A stretch of DNA of 47,116 nt from Bog-756 sp050014755 (GTDB lineage Bacteria; Actinomycetota; Acidimicrobiia; Acidimicrobiales; RAAP-2), in assembly GCA_050014755.1 (NCBI GenBank), contig JBEKCS010000028.1:1-47116 (forward strand), written 5' to 3'. Under the pieces are notes generated by a model. The model did no database searches. It was not told where the DNA came from and saw only the letters and a program-made list of their open reading frames with translations. The translations under genes were made by a program, and so were the position numbers. Each line of letters starts with the position of its first letter. Within the stretch, counting starts at the first letter, position 1. Of this stretch, positions 29,703 through 39,073 are shown one piece after another.

Positions 29703-30977
29703 GGGCCGGGTGAGCGCTTCGGTGCCGAGGGCGGCCAGGGTGCCGCGGGCGGTGGCGTCCCACGTGAACCGGGCGGCGTGTTCCAGCGCACCCGTCCCCA
29801 GCCGTCGGCGGAGCACCTCGTCGCGGAGCACGGCGTCCAGCGCGTTCCGCAGTTCGACGGCACCGTCGACCAGGATCCCCGACTGACCGTCGACGACCGC
29901 GTCCTCGTGGCCGCCGATCCTGGTGGCCACCGACGGCGTTCCGCACGCCCCGGCCTCCGTCACCGTCATCCCCCATCCCTCGCGCAACGACGACGAGGCC
30001 ACGACCCAGGCACTCCGGTACAGACCGACCAACGCCTCGTCGTCCACGAACCCGGGCAGCTCGATCCACGACTCGGCCCGGTGCTCGCGGCGCAGGGCCT
30101 CGAGGGCCGGTCGCTCGTAGCCTTCGCCGGCGATGACCGCGCGCAGGTCGGGATGGGTGGCCTTGAGCTCGGCCAGCGCCTCGATGAGCAGGTGGAACCG
30201 CTTCACCGGGACCAGGCGCCCGACGGCCACCACCAGGGGTACCCCGGACCGCTCTCCACCCGGTGCGAACCGTGGCTCCACCCCCGGCGGCGTCACGGAG
30301 ATCCGCTCGGCCGGCAGGCGTAGGCGTTCGACGATCTCGGCCTTGGAGGACTGGGACAGGGTGACGATCCGGCTGCGCCGGTAGAACGGCGGCGCGATCC
30401 GATGCTCGAGGGCATGGCCGAATTCGGCCATCCCCCGGGGCAGCACCATCCGCCACATCTCGGCGTGGACGTGGTGGAGGAAGGTGATCTGGGGACTGCG
30501 CGACCACACCGGGCTGAAGAACGGCATGCCGTTCCAGATCTCGACCGTGCCGTCGCCCGTCCCGATCCGGCCGACCGCCCCCGACAGGATCGACCGGGGG
30601 AAGACCGAGTACCGCCCGGCCCGGCGGATCACCCGGTAGCCGTCGCGGCGGACGACCCGGCGCCCGCCCGGGACCGACGACGTGGTCATCGACACGTCGA
30701 GGCCGGCGTCGGACCAGGCCGTCACCACCCGGTGGGCGTGGAGCTCGCTCCCCCCCGCCTCGGGGTCGTCGAAGTCGCGCCACGCCAGGACGTCGATGCG
30801 CTTCAGCCCGGCGCGCTCGGCGATCTCGCCGAGGGGCATGCCGGAGAACAGCGGGACGGGGTCGGAGTCCGCGCGCGACCGCACCGACGGGTGGTCGACG
30901 GCGATCGACAGCCGGGTGACCGACGCATCGGATCCCTCGTCGGCGACGGCCTCGGGCTCACCGGCCATGGACGTCAC
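29697..30977 (-). CDS. GT4-family glycosyltransferase
   Basis: A GT-B fold retaining glycosyltransferase of about 426 residues. GTG 30977 (AGGAG about 11 bases upstream) is preferred; ATG 30968 and GTG 31049 are alternatives in frame. The N-terminal acceptor domain has WRDFDDPEAGGSELHAHRVV and FLHHVHAEMWRMVLP. The C-terminal domain begins VVAVGRLVPVKRFHLLIEAL and has the donor-binding E-x7-E motif in REGWGMTVTEAGACGTPSVA. Such enzymes use nucleotide-activated sugars on the cytoplasmic face. The gene lies 24 bases upstream... in transcription order it follows the flippase gene on the same strand and is convergent with the AftD-like gene, fitting a role in building a lipid-linked oligosaccharide. 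The sugar is unknown. Confidence 0.88.
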   Translation of the reverse strand: MTSMAGEPEAVADEGSDASVTRLSIAVDHPSVRSRADSDPVPLFSGMPLGEIAERAGLKRIDVLAWRDFDDPEAGGSELHAHRVVTAWSDAGLDVSMTTSSVPGGRRVVRRDGYRVIRRAGRYSVFPRSILSGAVGRIGTGDGTVEIWNGMPFFSPVWSRSPQITFLHHVHAEMWRMVLPRGMAEFGHALEHRIAPPFYRRSRIVTLSQSSKAEIVERLRLPAERISVTPPGVEPRFAPGGERSGVPLVVAVGRLVPVKRFHLLIEALAELKATHPDLRAVIAGEGYERPALEALRREHRAESWIELPGFVDDEALVGLYRSAWVVASSSLREGWGMTVTEAGACGTPSVATRIGGHEDAVVDGQSGILVDGAVELRNALDAVLRDEVLRRRLGTGALEHAARFTWDATARGTLAALGTEALTRPV

Positions 30978-31073
30978 CGGCCGGCCAACTCCTGCACTCC
31001 CCCTGCGTACGACATCGGCCGAGTGTACCGGACCGGAGTCCGGCAACACGTGTAGCTGACGTGGCCGGATCGG

Positions 31074-32669
31074 TCAGCCGCGTCCGGCGATCTTCTGCCA
31101 CCCCCAACGGGCCGACCAGTGGCGGCCCCGGTGCCGGCGGTGGATGGCGAGAAAGGCGACGGCCATGGCCGTGGCCAGGACGCCCTGGACGACGAGGTCG
31201 GCCCACGCCGTCGCCTCCGGTCGTCCGTCCGCCACGGTCACCAGGGCGACGGCCAGACCCGACCCGGACGCCAGCAGCAGGACGATCCAGCGCGAGCCGG
31301 TCCCGAACAGGTAGTTGGTCACCAGCACCGTGAACGACAGGCACATCATGGCCAGCACCAGCGGGGCGAACGCCGGTGCCGCGGTGCTGAGCCGGGCCGA
31401 GAAGACCAGGGTCAGGAACTGGCGCGGGACGACGACGGCGATGGCCAGGAGGAACGCCGACGGGACGGCCAGGAAGAGCAGGGTGACCCCGAGCTGACGG
31501 ATGGCGTGGCCGCCCTCGTTCCACCGGATGGTGGCCTCGGGGAGCAGGTAGGCACCGAGGGCGAGCGCACCGAAGACGAGCGCCTTGGACGCCACCGAGA
31601 TGGCTGCATACGGCCCGACCTCGGCGTGGTCGAGGCGGCCGAGCAGGATCACGTCGACGTTCTGGAGGAGGCCGAGCAGGGCCAGGCCGACGAAGGCGGC
31701 CGAAACGTCGGCCAGGAGCTTGCGACGGGCCAGCACGACCTCCGGGGCGCGTTCGGGGGCGGCGCCGGAGGGGATCCGGCCCGCGGCCCCGTCCACCGCC
31801 ACCGGTGCGGAGGCCGAGTCGGCCCACGACCGGTTGGCCAGCCAGTGGGCGTGGACGGTGGCCACCGCCTCGCTCACCAGCACGCCCAGGGCATAGCCGG
31901 ACACCCCCATCCCGCCCACCACCAGGACGACGACCAGGGCCGTGCGCACACCGCCCTCGACCAGCAGGTTGGCGGCCAGCTGGCTGTAGCTGCGATGGGC
32001 CTGGAGCAGGCCGCGGTCGACGCACAGGAGGACCCACACGCCGGCCGCCATCAGGATCAGGACCACTCCCGCGCCGTCGGCCATGCCCAGTTGGTGGGCG
32101 ATCCAGTCCCGGAGTACCAGGACCACCGCAAGCTCGACGACGATGGCGACCAGGCCGATCCGGTGCACCCGCGCCACCCACCCACGGACCAGCGGGGACT
32201 GGCCCGACGCCTGGAGCATGGTGACCCGCCGGACCACCCCGACCAGCACCGCCGATCCCGGCATGGACAGGATGAAGAAGAGACCGAGGAGCTGGGCGAT
32301 CTCGCCGTAGGACCGGGACGACACCAGGCGGGCCACGGCGATCACCACCAGGGCGGCGGCCACGTTGACGACCATGCCGGCGACGGCCACCGGTCCGGCC
32401 TGGACCAGCCCGGCCTTCAGGGTGTTGCCGGCGGCGGCCGACCCCGGAGGGGCCACGTCGGGGGGCAGGGTGACCATCGGGCCGCCGGCCACGGCGATCC
32501 CCACGGCCGGGGAGAACGCCATCGACTCGGCGATCGGTTCGACCACCGTCTCGACCTCCTCGAGGATCAGGTCGAGGCCCCGTTCCGCACTGGGGGCGCC
32601 GGAGCCGGCCGGCCGGTCCCCACCGTCGTCGGTCGGCCGGTCCCCGGGCCGTTCGCCCCTGTCGTCCAC
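31074..32669 (-). CDS. Wzx-type polysaccharide/oligosaccharide flippase
   Basis: A 531-residue polytopic membrane protein of the MOP superfamily (oligosaccharide flippases), expected to turn lipid-linked glycan units across the membrane. About 85 residues of hydrophilic, Pro/Gly-rich N-terminus precede the first helix (VAVAGMVVNVAAALVVIAVA). The family start of a MOP transporter is seen in ARLVSSRSYGEIAQLLGLFF. Roughly a dozen hydrophobic stretches follow; a charged loop (about 295-330) separates the two halves. It starts at GTG 32669, 18 bases after the oxidoreductase gene, and ends about 100 bases before the GT4 gene, consistent with one operon. The long N-terminal tail is unusual and its start is uncertain. 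Confidence 0.85.
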   Translation of the reverse strand: MDDRGERPGDRPTDDGGDRPAGSGAPSAERGLDLILEEVETVVEPIAESMAFSPAVGIAVAGGPMVTLPPDVAPPGSAAAGNTLKAGLVQAGPVAVAGMVVNVAAALVVIAVARLVSSRSYGEIAQLLGLFFILSMPGSAVLVGVVRRVTMLQASGQSPLVRGWVARVHRIGLVAIVVELAVVLVLRDWIAHQLGMADGAGVVLILMAAGVWVLLCVDRGLLQAHRSYSQLAANLLVEGGVRTALVVVLVVGGMGVSGYALGVLVSEAVATVHAHWLANRSWADSASAPVAVDGAAGRIPSGAAPERAPEVVLARRKLLADVSAAFVGLALLGLLQNVDVILLGRLDHAEVGPYAAISVASKALVFGALALGAYLLPEATIRWNEGGHAIRQLGVTLLFLAVPSAFLLAIAVVVPRQFLTLVFSARLSTAAPAFAPLVLAMMCLSFTVLVTNYLFGTGSRWIVLLLASGSGLAVALVTVADGRPEATAWADLVVQGVLATAMAVAFLAIHRRHRGRHWSARWGWQKIAGRG

Positions 32670-32687
32670 CGGGCCGCCGACCCCGGC

Positions 32688-34256
32688 TCAGCCGGCGCGA
32701 CGGGGCAGGATCGGCGCGTCCCGCCCGGTGCCCGCGCCGACCGGGGACCCCGATCCGCTCCGGTTGTCGGCGGTCTCGTGGTACTCCTCTTCCACGTTCA
32801 CCGACCAGATGTCGTGGTGGGCCCCGTGGATGTTCTCCACGGTGAGCATGGCCGTGTACATGGAGTGGTCCTGGTTGTTGTATTTGTGCATGCCGTTGCG
32901 ACCCACCGGGTGGACGTTCGGTGCGTTCTCCTGGAACCAGCGCCGGATCACCTCGACGTGGTCGCGGTAGGTGTCGTCGTAGACCGGGTAGGCCTTCGGC
33001 ATCCGCACCACGTACCCGGCCTCGACATCGCCCGGGTCGACCAGTCCGATGGCGGCCAGCTCCCGGGTCCCGAGGGCCACGAGGTCCTCGTCGCTCATCG
33101 TCCACAGCTCGTCGCCCTCGAACACGAAGTACTCCATACCCAGGCACGTCCGGCCGTCCTTCACCAGGTACGGCGACCACGAGCCGAAGTTCTGGATCCG
33201 CCCCACCTCCACGTCCGGCGAGTGGATGTAGATCCAGTTGTCCGGGAACCCCCGGTCCGCGGGCACCACCAGGGCGACGGTCAGGAAGTCCCGGTAGTGC
33301 AGGGCGTCGGCGGCGGCCAGCACTTCGGGCGGTACCGGCGGATCCACCACCTTGGCCAGGGCGGTGATGGGCATCGACGAGATCACGTGGCTCGCCTCGA
33401 GCCGCTCGGAGGTCCCCTCGTGCTCGACGGTGACGGCCACGGCCCGACCGCCCTCCACGTGCACGGCGGTGGCCGACGTCGCCATCTTCACCTCGCCCCC
33501 CAGCTCGACGAAGCGCTCGGCGCACCGCTCCCACATCATCCCCGGGCCGTACTTGGGATACTGGAACTCCTCGATGAGGCTGGTGACCTGCTTCGCCCGG
33601 TCGCGTCGCCGACCGAACGACGAACGGATGGGCTCCCACACCGCGTCCCACAGCGACATCCCCTTGATCCGCTGGGCACCCCAGTCGGCCGACAGCTCGG
33701 ACGCCGACACTCCCCAGACCTTCTCGTTGTAGGTCTTGAAGAAGTGTCGGTAGAGGCGCCAGCCGTAGTTGGAGACGATGTAGCCCTCGAGCGTCGACAG
33801 GTCCTTCGGGGGGTGGACGCGCACCCACAGGAACGACAGTCCGCAGCGGATGGCCTCGATGATCCCGAGGTTGCCGAGCGCGTTCGCGAGCTTGATCGGG
33901 TAGTCGTAGTACTTGCCACCGTAGAAGATCCGGCTCATCCGGGGACGGAGGAGGAAGTCCTCGTCGGGGAGGATCTCGTGCCAGAACTCCTCGACCGGGA
34001 CCACCTTGGTGAAGAACCGGTGGCCACCGATGTCGAAGCGCCAGCCGTCCCGTTCCACCGTGCGACTGATGCCGCCCAGCACCTCGTCCTGCTCCACCAC
34101 CACGACCGAGTCACCGGCCTGGGCCGACCGGTACGCCGCGGTCAGCCCGGCCGGCCCGCCGCCGATGACCACAACCGGATGGTCGACGGGGGTATCCGAG
34201 GGGCCCGCGTCGGTGACGGGGACTGTCTCGAGGGCGTGAGGTGTTGCCATATCCAT
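32688..34256 (-). CDS. FAD-dependent oxidoreductase, UDP-galactopyranose mutase/protoporphyrinogen oxidase-like
   Basis: A 522-residue flavoprotein. The dinucleotide-binding motif is VVIGGGPAGLTAAYRSAQAG (about 28-47) ending with VVVVEQDEVLGG, followed by the GISRTV and DIGGHRFFT segments typical of NAD(P)/FAD-dependent oxidoreductases near UDP-galactopyranose mutase. Later phrases include YYDYPIKLANAL, TYNEKVWGVSASELSADWGA and GRNGMHKYNNQDHSMYTAM. Such proteins recur in actinobacterial and other polysaccharide clusters but few have a proven reaction; a redox or ring-isomerising step on a sugar is plausible. It is upstream of the flippase gene by 18 bases. The starts ATG 34256 and ATG 34250 are both possible. 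Confidence 0.85.
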   Translation of the reverse strand: MDMATPHALETVPVTDAGPSDTPVDHPVVVIGGGPAGLTAAYRSAQAGDSVVVVEQDEVLGGISRTVERDGWRFDIGGHRFFTKVVPVEEFWHEILPDEDFLLRPRMSRIFYGGKYYDYPIKLANALGNLGIIEAIRCGLSFLWVRVHPPKDLSTLEGYIVSNYGWRLYRHFFKTYNEKVWGVSASELSADWGAQRIKGMSLWDAVWEPIRSSFGRRRDRAKQVTSLIEEFQYPKYGPGMMWERCAERFVELGGEVKMATSATAVHVEGGRAVAVTVEHEGTSERLEASHVISSMPITALAKVVDPPVPPEVLAAADALHYRDFLTVALVVPADRGFPDNWIYIHSPDVEVGRIQNFGSWSPYLVKDGRTCLGMEYFVFEGDELWTMSDEDLVALGTRELAAIGLVDPGDVEAGYVVRMPKAYPVYDDTYRDHVEVIRRWFQENAPNVHPVGRNGMHKYNNQDHSMYTAMLTVENIHGAHHDIWSVNVEEEYHETADNRSGSGSPVGAGTGRDAPILPRRAG

Positions 34257-34442
34257 GCGATCCGTTTCTTCGTATCCGCGCTCGGCCGCCGGGTCGGGTC
34301 GGTCGACGGTCGGGCCTGGCCGGAGGGAGCGGTCCCGAACAACCGCTCGGTGCGGGTCCCCTGCCAGGCGACTACCGGAGATCGGCGCTCCCCTGCGCAG
34401 CGCAGGATAGTGGCTCCCTCCACCCGGTCGGAGGAACCCCGG

Positions 34443-36200
34443 TCAGGACCCGACCGGGGTGAACCGCACCAGGTACATGGGCTGGTAGAAGCTGACGTCG
34501 TTTCCTGCCACCAACTCGGTGCCGCGGAGGGCCGGGTCGTTCTGGAGGGTCTCCACGATCCCCTCGCACTTCAGCCCGAACGTCTCGTACCCGGGTTCCC
34601 ACACCATGAAGATCTGGTGTCCGCCGGCGGCCAGGTGCTCGAGGTGCTGGGCGAACACCACGGGCGAGGCCGCCCCCACCGCCGCCGCGTAGTCGATCCA
34701 GTCGATGAACTCGGGTCCGGTGCCCCGCGGGAACGTCACCTGCGCATACCTGTCCGGTGGCAGCAGGCGGTTGACCGCCGGGCCGAGCTGGTCGGGGCAG
34801 TAGGCGACGACGTCGCCCGGCCGGCCGGTGCGGGCGATGGCCGAGGCCACCTGGCCCCCCTGGGTCCGGTTGGTCGTCACGTCGGGCACCGAGGCCGCCA
34901 GCCCGAGGACCACGGCGACTCCGAGGATTCCGACGCGGACGCGCCGGTCGAGGAACACGGACAGGCCGAGGGCGACCATCAGGATCATCGGGATGAACAC
35001 CACCGACGCGTACCGGGCGTCGAAGGCGCTGTTGGTGGCCAGGCCACCCACGATCGCCGCGGCCAGGGTGCCGAGCACCACCACGGCCAGCGGGCGGCCA
35101 CGTGGCCGGGTCCGGATGTCGAGGAGGATGTGGCGCCTGTCGGTGGCCGCGCCGAACAGGCCCAGGCCGACGAGAGCGAAGAAGACCAGCGCCAGCGCCC
35201 GACCCTGGCTGGTGCTCCCCCCGGCGAACGACGCCACGGCGTTGACCATGGCTGCGAAGGTCGCGGGCGTCGACCACGGCGTGCCGGTGTGCCGGGACTG
35301 GAACACGAAGATCGGCAACCACGGCAGGAAGGTGAGGCAGCCGACCACCATCGCCACCAACCCCGAACGCGCCCCGTGACGCCACTCCGGACGCCCCCGC
35401 CATGCCTCGAAGAGCAGCCACACCATGGTGCTGGCCAACAGGTAGAGCGACCAGTAGTGGGTGTAGAGGAGCAGCCCGGTGACCGCGGCCACGGCGACCA
35501 GATTGCCGGGCCGGGGTGAACGCAGCGCCCGGTCGAGCGCCAGGAAGCCGAGCACGGTCAAGAGGGCGACCAGCGAGTACATCCGCGCCTCGGTGTCGTA
35601 GCGCACGGCGAAGGGCGAGCTGGCCACCAGGAGCGTGGCCGCCAAGGCCACCTTGGTGCCCCCGAGGCGTTTTCCGGCCAGCCACGTCAGGGGGACCGTC
35701 GCCACACCGAACACCCCGGAAAGCGACCGCACGGCCAGGTCCGAGGTGCCGAACAGCCCCATCCAGAAGTGGAGCAGCAGGTAGAACAGCGGCGGGGCGC
35801 CGTCGCGCCGCAGATAGTACGGGAGCTCGTGGATGGGTTGGCGGGCGATGTCGACGGTGAGCGCCTCGTCGAGCCACAGGTCGGACACCGTCCAGAAGCG
35901 GAGCACCAGGGCGGCTACCAGGGTGACTCCCACGCCGACCCACAGCAGTCGCACCAGGTTCGGCCCGAACGGAGGACCCTCGGCTCCGGCTTCGTCGTCC
36001 GGCCCGGACGGGGCGGTCGGGGCGGTCGGTCCGGGCCCCGGGGCGCGTCGACGTGAGGAGGCGCGATCGGCGGCGGCGGTCCCTGGGACGACGCTGCTGG
36101 TCACGGCATCGGGAGCGATGTCGACCGCCACGTCGGTCGACGGGACGGATCCGGGGGGGCGGCATCCATGGCTGGCATGGTACCCAGACCACCCGGGCAC
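34443..36200 (-). CDS. GT39-type integral membrane glycosyltransferase
   Basis: A 585-residue GT-C glycosyltransferase of the PMT/ArnT-like group, which use polyprenyl-phosphate sugars on the outer membrane face. The first 85 residues are soluble and Pro/Ala-rich. The first helix (LLWVGVGVTLVAALVLRFW) is followed by the diagnostic acidic loop SDLWLDEALTVDIARQPIHE and DGAPPLFYLLLHFWMGLFG. About ten further hydrophobic stretches and a C-terminal outer domain (from about 440) follow. The start given is GTG 36200; GTG 36131 is an alternative and no good Shine-Dalgarno sequence is seen. It lies 186 bases upstream of the oxidoreductase gene on the same strand and is divergent from the Dpp operon. 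Confidence 0.85.
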   Translation of the reverse strand: MPGWSGYHASHGCRPPGSVPSTDVAVDIAPDAVTSSVVPGTAAADRASSRRRAPGPGPTAPTAPSGPDDEAGAEGPPFGPNLVRLLWVGVGVTLVAALVLRFWTVSDLWLDEALTVDIARQPIHELPYYLRRDGAPPLFYLLLHFWMGLFGTSDLAVRSLSGVFGVATVPLTWLAGKRLGGTKVALAATLLVASSPFAVRYDTEARMYSLVALLTVLGFLALDRALRSPRPGNLVAVAAVTGLLLYTHYWSLYLLASTMVWLLFEAWRGRPEWRHGARSGLVAMVVGCLTFLPWLPIFVFQSRHTGTPWSTPATFAAMVNAVASFAGGSTSQGRALALVFFALVGLGLFGAATDRRHILLDIRTRPRGRPLAVVVLGTLAAAIVGGLATNSAFDARYASVVFIPMILMVALGLSVFLDRRVRVGILGVAVVLGLAASVPDVTTNRTQGGQVASAIARTGRPGDVVAYCPDQLGPAVNRLLPPDRYAQVTFPRGTGPEFIDWIDYAAAVGAASPVVFAQHLEHLAAGGHQIFMVWEPGYETFGLKCEGIVETLQNDPALRGTELVAGNDVSFYQPMYLVRFTPVGS

Positions 36201-36412
36201 CGGTGACCACCGGGACGCTCCGGACAGCGAAACGTGGGCAGGCCGCTGGATGGCTCCTCGGTGGGATGGCCGCTAACGTGCGCCCACGATGCTTCCTACC
36301 TGTGGCAGAGTCAGTGCCAGGAGTTTCGCAGTTTGCCGCTAGGTCGCCGAAGCGCCAGCGGACACAACAGGGTCACCCGACGGTGATCGACAGACGCAAT
36401 GGGGGAATGTCC

Positions 36413-38095
36413 GTGACCGAGTCCAACGAGATGAGTCGTCGCACCTTCTTGTCGCGTGGGGCCGCCGTCGGCGGCGCGGTCGTCCTGGCCGGGGGCGCAG
36501 GCAGCGCGCTGGCCGCCTGTTCGTCACCGTCGGCCAGTTCGTCCACCACGACCGGCCCGGGGTCGAAGCCGGGGTTCGGCACCGGCACACCGGTCCGGGG
36601 CGGCTCGATCTCGGTGGGCACCCTCGACGAGATCGACGGCTTCTACCCGCCGAACAGCCACTGGGACACCACCGGCTACCTCTACGCCAACACCGTCTTC
36701 GACCCGCTCTGCGCCATCGCCGCCGACGGGACCACCCAGCCCTACCTCTGCCAGTCGATCACCCCCAACGCGACCTACGACACCTGGACCATGACGCTCC
36801 GACCGAACATCAGGTTCAACGACGGATCGGTCCTCGACTCGGCGGTCGTCCTGGCCAACTACCAGGAGATGCGGTCCTCGCTCCTGACCGGGCAGGCCCT
36901 CACCCAGATCACCGCGGTGACCGCCCCCGACGACATGACCGTCGTCTACCACCTCCAGGCCCCGAACCCGTCCTTCACCGCCGGGCTGGCCACCCAGGTC
37001 GGCTACGTGTTCGGCCAGGCCATGATCGACGCGGTCAAGTCCGGCAACCAGAACCCCGTCCCCGTTGGGACCGGCCCGTTCATCTATCAGAGCTGGGAGC
37101 CGAACGACCACTTCACCTCCACCCGCAACCCCAACTACTGGCGGCCCGGACTTCCCTACCTCGACTCGATCACCTACCGGCCCATCCCGGACACCATCCA
37201 GCGCGAGTCGACACTCAAGACCGGCGGCGTGGACATGATCGAGTCCACCGACCCCGGCACCATCACCCGGTTCGAGAACCAGACCGGCTACCAGTTGGTC
37301 GACTCGCGGACGGGCGTGCTCGGCGAGCCGTCGATGGCGTTCATCATGCTCAACACCCTCGTCGCCCCGACCAACGACCTCCGCATCCGCCAGGCCCTGG
37401 CCAAGAGCCTCGACCAGGTCACGATCATCAAGATCTTCGGCGGCGGCTTCGGCAAGCCGGTCAACGGTATCTTCCTGCCCGGCTCGCCGTACTACAACGA
37501 CACCGGCTACCCGGCCTACGACCCGGCCGGTGCCAAGCAGCTGGTCGCCGAGTACAAGGCGGAGCACGGCACACCCTCGCTCCAGCTGCTCACCATCACC
37601 GACCCGCGGCTCGCCCAGGTGGTGCAGGTGATCCAGCAGATGTGGCAACAGGTCGGCTTCGACGTCACCATCAGCCAGATCGAACAGGCCAACCTGATCG
37701 ACGACTTCATCGCCGGGGAGTTCCAGGCGGCCACGTCGTACCAGTTCGGGGCCACCGACCCCGACCTCAACTACGTCTGGTGGAGCACGACCACGGTCGC
37801 CCCGGTCGGGAGCATCGCCCTCAACTTCCCCCGCAACTACGACCCGGTGATCGAGAAGGCCATGCTGACGGGCCGCCACACCACCGATCCGGCCACCCGG
37901 ATCCAGGCCTACCAGACGGTCAACGACCAGCTGGCCAAGGATCTCCCCTACCTGTGGATCGAGCAGTACCTCTTCTCCGAGGTGGCCACGTCACGAGTAC
38001 AGAATTTCGACAACCCGACCCTCCCGAGCGGAGCTCCGGCGTACGGGTTCGACGAGGGGATCTTCGTTCCCACCCAGATCTGGCTGGCCCAGTAG
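36413..38095 (+). CDS. Peptide-type ABC transporter substrate-binding lipoprotein (Tat-exported)
   Basis: A 560-residue family 5 solute-binding lipoprotein. GTG 36413 is chosen because GGGGGA lies six bases upstream; ATG 36407 abuts it too closely, and ATG 36431 is a further alternative. The signal has a twin-arginine motif, SRRTFLSRG (Arg9-Arg10), a hydrophobic stretch, and a lipobox LAAC with Cys36, then a Ser/Thr linker. The mature part shows NIRFNDGSVLDSAVVLANYQ, VPVGTGPFIYQSW and NDLRIRQALAKSLDQVTIIK, typical of DppA/OppA/NikA relatives. First gene of a five-gene transporter operon; the ligand is probably a peptide but cannot be read from sequence. Confidence 0.92.
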   Translation: MTESNEMSRRTFLSRGAAVGGAVVLAGGAGSALAACSSPSASSSTTTGPGSKPGFGTGTPVRGGSISVGTLDEIDGFYPPNSHWDTTGYLYANTVFDPLCAIAADGTTQPYLCQSITPNATYDTWTMTLRPNIRFNDGSVLDSAVVLANYQEMRSSLLTGQALTQITAVTAPDDMTVVYHLQAPNPSFTAGLATQVGYVFGQAMIDAVKSGNQNPVPVGTGPFIYQSWEPNDHFTSTRNPNYWRPGLPYLDSITYRPIPDTIQRESTLKTGGVDMIESTDPGTITRFENQTGYQLVDSRTGVLGEPSMAFIMLNTLVAPTNDLRIRQALAKSLDQVTIIKIFGGGFGKPVNGIFLPGSPYYNDTGYPAYDPAGAKQLVAEYKAEHGTPSLQLLTITDPRLAQVVQVIQQMWQQVGFDVTISQIEQANLIDDFIAGEFQAATSYQFGATDPDLNYVWWSTTTVAPVGSIALNFPRNYDPVIEKAMLTGRHTTDPATRIQAYQTVNDQLAKDLPYLWIEQYLFSEVATSRVQNFDNPTLPSGAPAYGFDEGIFVPTQIWLAQ

Positions 38096-38125
38096 CGGCC
38101 AGGGCGATCGGTCCTCTCCAGTCCC

Positions 38126-39070
38126 ATGACCAAGTACCTGCTCCGGAGGACCGCCCAACTCGTGGTGGTGGCGTTCGTCATCTCCGTCCTCACGTTCCTG
38201 CTGGTCCACCTGCTGCCGGGTGACCCGACCACCGAGATCCTCGGCGCCAACGACACCGCGGCCAACCGGGCCATCCTCCTCAAGCAGCTCGGCCTCAACT
38301 TCCCGCTGTGGCGCCAGTACCTGACCTGGCTCGGCGCAGCGTTCCACGGCAACCTCGGGACCTCCTACCTCGACCACGAGTCGGTCACCCACATGATCGC
38401 CACCGGGGCCCCGGTCGACCTCGAACTGATCATCGTGTCCCAGGTGGTCGCCTTCGCCGTCGCCATCCCCCTCGCCCTGGTCACGTCCCGCAAGCCGAAC
38501 CGGCCGCTCGACACCATCTCGACGACCGGCACGTTCGGGCTGCTGGCCCTGCCGCCCTTCGTCGTGGCCCCCATCCTGGTGGCGATCTTCGCGGTCGGTC
38601 TCGGCTGGTTCCCGGCCACCGGATACACACCGTTCAACCAGGCGCCGTTCACCAACATCCACGAGATGATCCTGCCGTCGCTGGCCATCACCGCGGGATC
38701 GATCGCCGTCTACTACCGCCTCTTGCGATCCGACCTGATCAGCACCCTCCAACAGGACTTCATCACCATGGCCCGCTCGAAAGGCCTGTCCAACCGCCGG
38801 ATCATGTGGCGCCACGCGTTCCGCCCGTCGAGCTTTTCGCTGCTGGCCGTGGCCGGCATCAACATCGGCTCCCTGATCGCCGGCACGTTCGTCGTCGAAG
38901 TGCTGTTCGCCCTGCCGGGCATCGGGTACGCACTGGTGCAGGCCGTGGAGCAGCGCGACTACCTGGTCGTCCAGGGGATCGCCCTGGTCGTCGCCATCGC
39001 CTACGTGCTCCTGCAGTTCGTGATCGACTTCATCTTCACCATCGTCGACCCGAGAGTGGTACGGGAGTGA
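38126..39070 (+). CDS. Dpp/Opp-type ABC transporter permease (DppB-like)
   Basis: A 314-residue inner-membrane permease. It begins with the family signature MTKYLLRRTAQLVVVAFVIS and VHLLPGDPTTEILG. A long periplasmic loop with FHGNLGTSYLDHESV leads to the BPD_transp_1 core with six helices in all. The EAA-type coupling loop reads FITMARSKGLSNRRIMWRHA, and FVVEVLFALPGIGYALVQAV follows. It starts 30 bases after the binding-protein gene and ends three bases before the second permease gene. Confidence 0.93.
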   Translation: MTKYLLRRTAQLVVVAFVISVLTFLLVHLLPGDPTTEILGANDTAANRAILLKQLGLNFPLWRQYLTWLGAAFHGNLGTSYLDHESVTHMIATGAPVDLELIIVSQVVAFAVAIPLALVTSRKPNRPLDTISTTGTFGLLALPPFVVAPILVAIFAVGLGWFPATGYTPFNQAPFTNIHEMILPSLAITAGSIAVYYRLLRSDLISTLQQDFITMARSKGLSNRRIMWRHAFRPSSFSLLAVAGINIGSLIAGTFVVEVLFALPGIGYALVQAVEQRDYLVVQGIALVVAIAYVLLQFVIDFIFTIVDPRVVRE

Positions 39071-39073
39071 CCC

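Noticed and set aside
31119..35519. Very long (1466-codon) open frame on the plus strand under the glycan genes
   Set aside because: It mirrors the codons of the flippase, oxidoreductase and GT39 genes and reads as His/Arg/Asp-rich low-complexity text typical of antisense frames in GC-rich DNA.
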